From Altibacter sp. (lineage in GTDB: Bacteria; Bacteroidota; Bacteroidia; Flavobacteriales; Flavobacteriaceae), in the NCBI GenBank assembly GCA_002696485.1, contig NZTP01000029.1, positions 1-63,285 of the forward strand: a DNA stretch of 63,285 nucleotides. The letters run 5' to 3'. Made by a program: the position numbers and the translations under genes. Below the pieces are notes generated by a model. That model did not search any database. It was not told where the DNA came from and worked only from the letters and a program-made list of their open reading frames with translations. This document shows, one piece after another, positions 63,272 to 63,285 of the stretch (its first letter is position 1; the number at the start of each line of letters is the position of its first letter).

Positions 63272-63285
63272 TTAATTTAACGGCA

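Overview
The window is a gene-dense, moderately AT-rich stretch of a chromosome from a member of the Bacteroidota, almost certainly a (probably marine) Flavobacteriaceae. The evidence is: promoters with the Bacteroidetes -7 box TAnnTTTG instead of sigma70 hexamers, very few Shine-Dalgarno sequences, several secreted proteins ending in type IX secretion (T9SS) sorting domains, SufBCDSE as the Fe-S assembly pathway, a three-gene sdhCAB with a single cytochrome b subunit, an alpha2-type GlyRS, and many families restricted to this phylum (DUF3078, DUF2480, TPR-histidine kinases). No tRNA, rRNA, CRISPR, transposase or integrase was seen. Apart from the truncated first gene, every gene looks intact.

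Layout. 1-2095 (-): 3'-truncated large secreted multidomain protein. 2593-3816 (+): hflX. 3925-12210 (-): DUF3078 protein, then, reading upstream, a compact iron-sulfur operon sufA-sufB-[lipoprotein]-sufC-sufD-sufS-[META lipoprotein]-sufE-sufT-DUF2480. 12386-19075 (-): a secreted/periplasmic cluster of two choice-of-anchor-B T9SS proteins, a seven-repeat lipoprotein, an MbnP-like copper protein and an MbnH-like diheme peroxidase. 19239-24206: thiL, two tiny zinc-ribbon-like genes, an alpha/beta hydrolase divergent from brnQ, and pepP. 24328-30703 (+): a BNR-repeat propeller protein and sdhCAB. 30706-32955 (-): hybrid TPR histidine kinase. 33062-37962 (+): methionine aminotransferase, katG, an ankyrin protein and an omega-amidase. 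37949-40252 (-): Ig-like lipoprotein and comF. 40341-48258 (+): coiled-coil membrane protein, glyS, and two tandem paralogous T9SS proteins. 48318-51731 (-): large outer-membrane barrel-like protein. 51854-55016 (+): xth, DUF2255, OmpA lipoprotein, aldo/keto reductase. 55013-57814 (-): acyl-CoA dehydrogenase and radA. 57861-60533 (+): TPR-histidine kinase and LuxR response regulator. 60722-63259 (-): panD, a LPG-synthase-like membrane protein and an esterase-like protein whose nucleophile serine is replaced by aspartate.

The genes are mostly housekeeping: Fe-S cluster assembly, thiamine cofactor, TCA/respiration, branched-chain amino acid uptake, peptide turnover, peroxide defence, DNA repair, glycyl-tRNA and pantothenate synthesis. 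They are interleaved with a cell-surface layer of T9SS cargo, lipoproteins and outer-membrane proteins. The best candidates for something not well described are the MbnP/MbnH pair embedded with surface propeller proteins (12386-19075), the two lipoprotein genes inside the suf operon, the katG-ankyrin pair lodged between methionine aminotransferase and omega-amidase, the Ser-to-Asp esterase-like protein co-transcribed with panD, and a helically phased ACGT element followed by a possible short non-coding transcript just downstream of a LuxR-type regulator (60540-60697).
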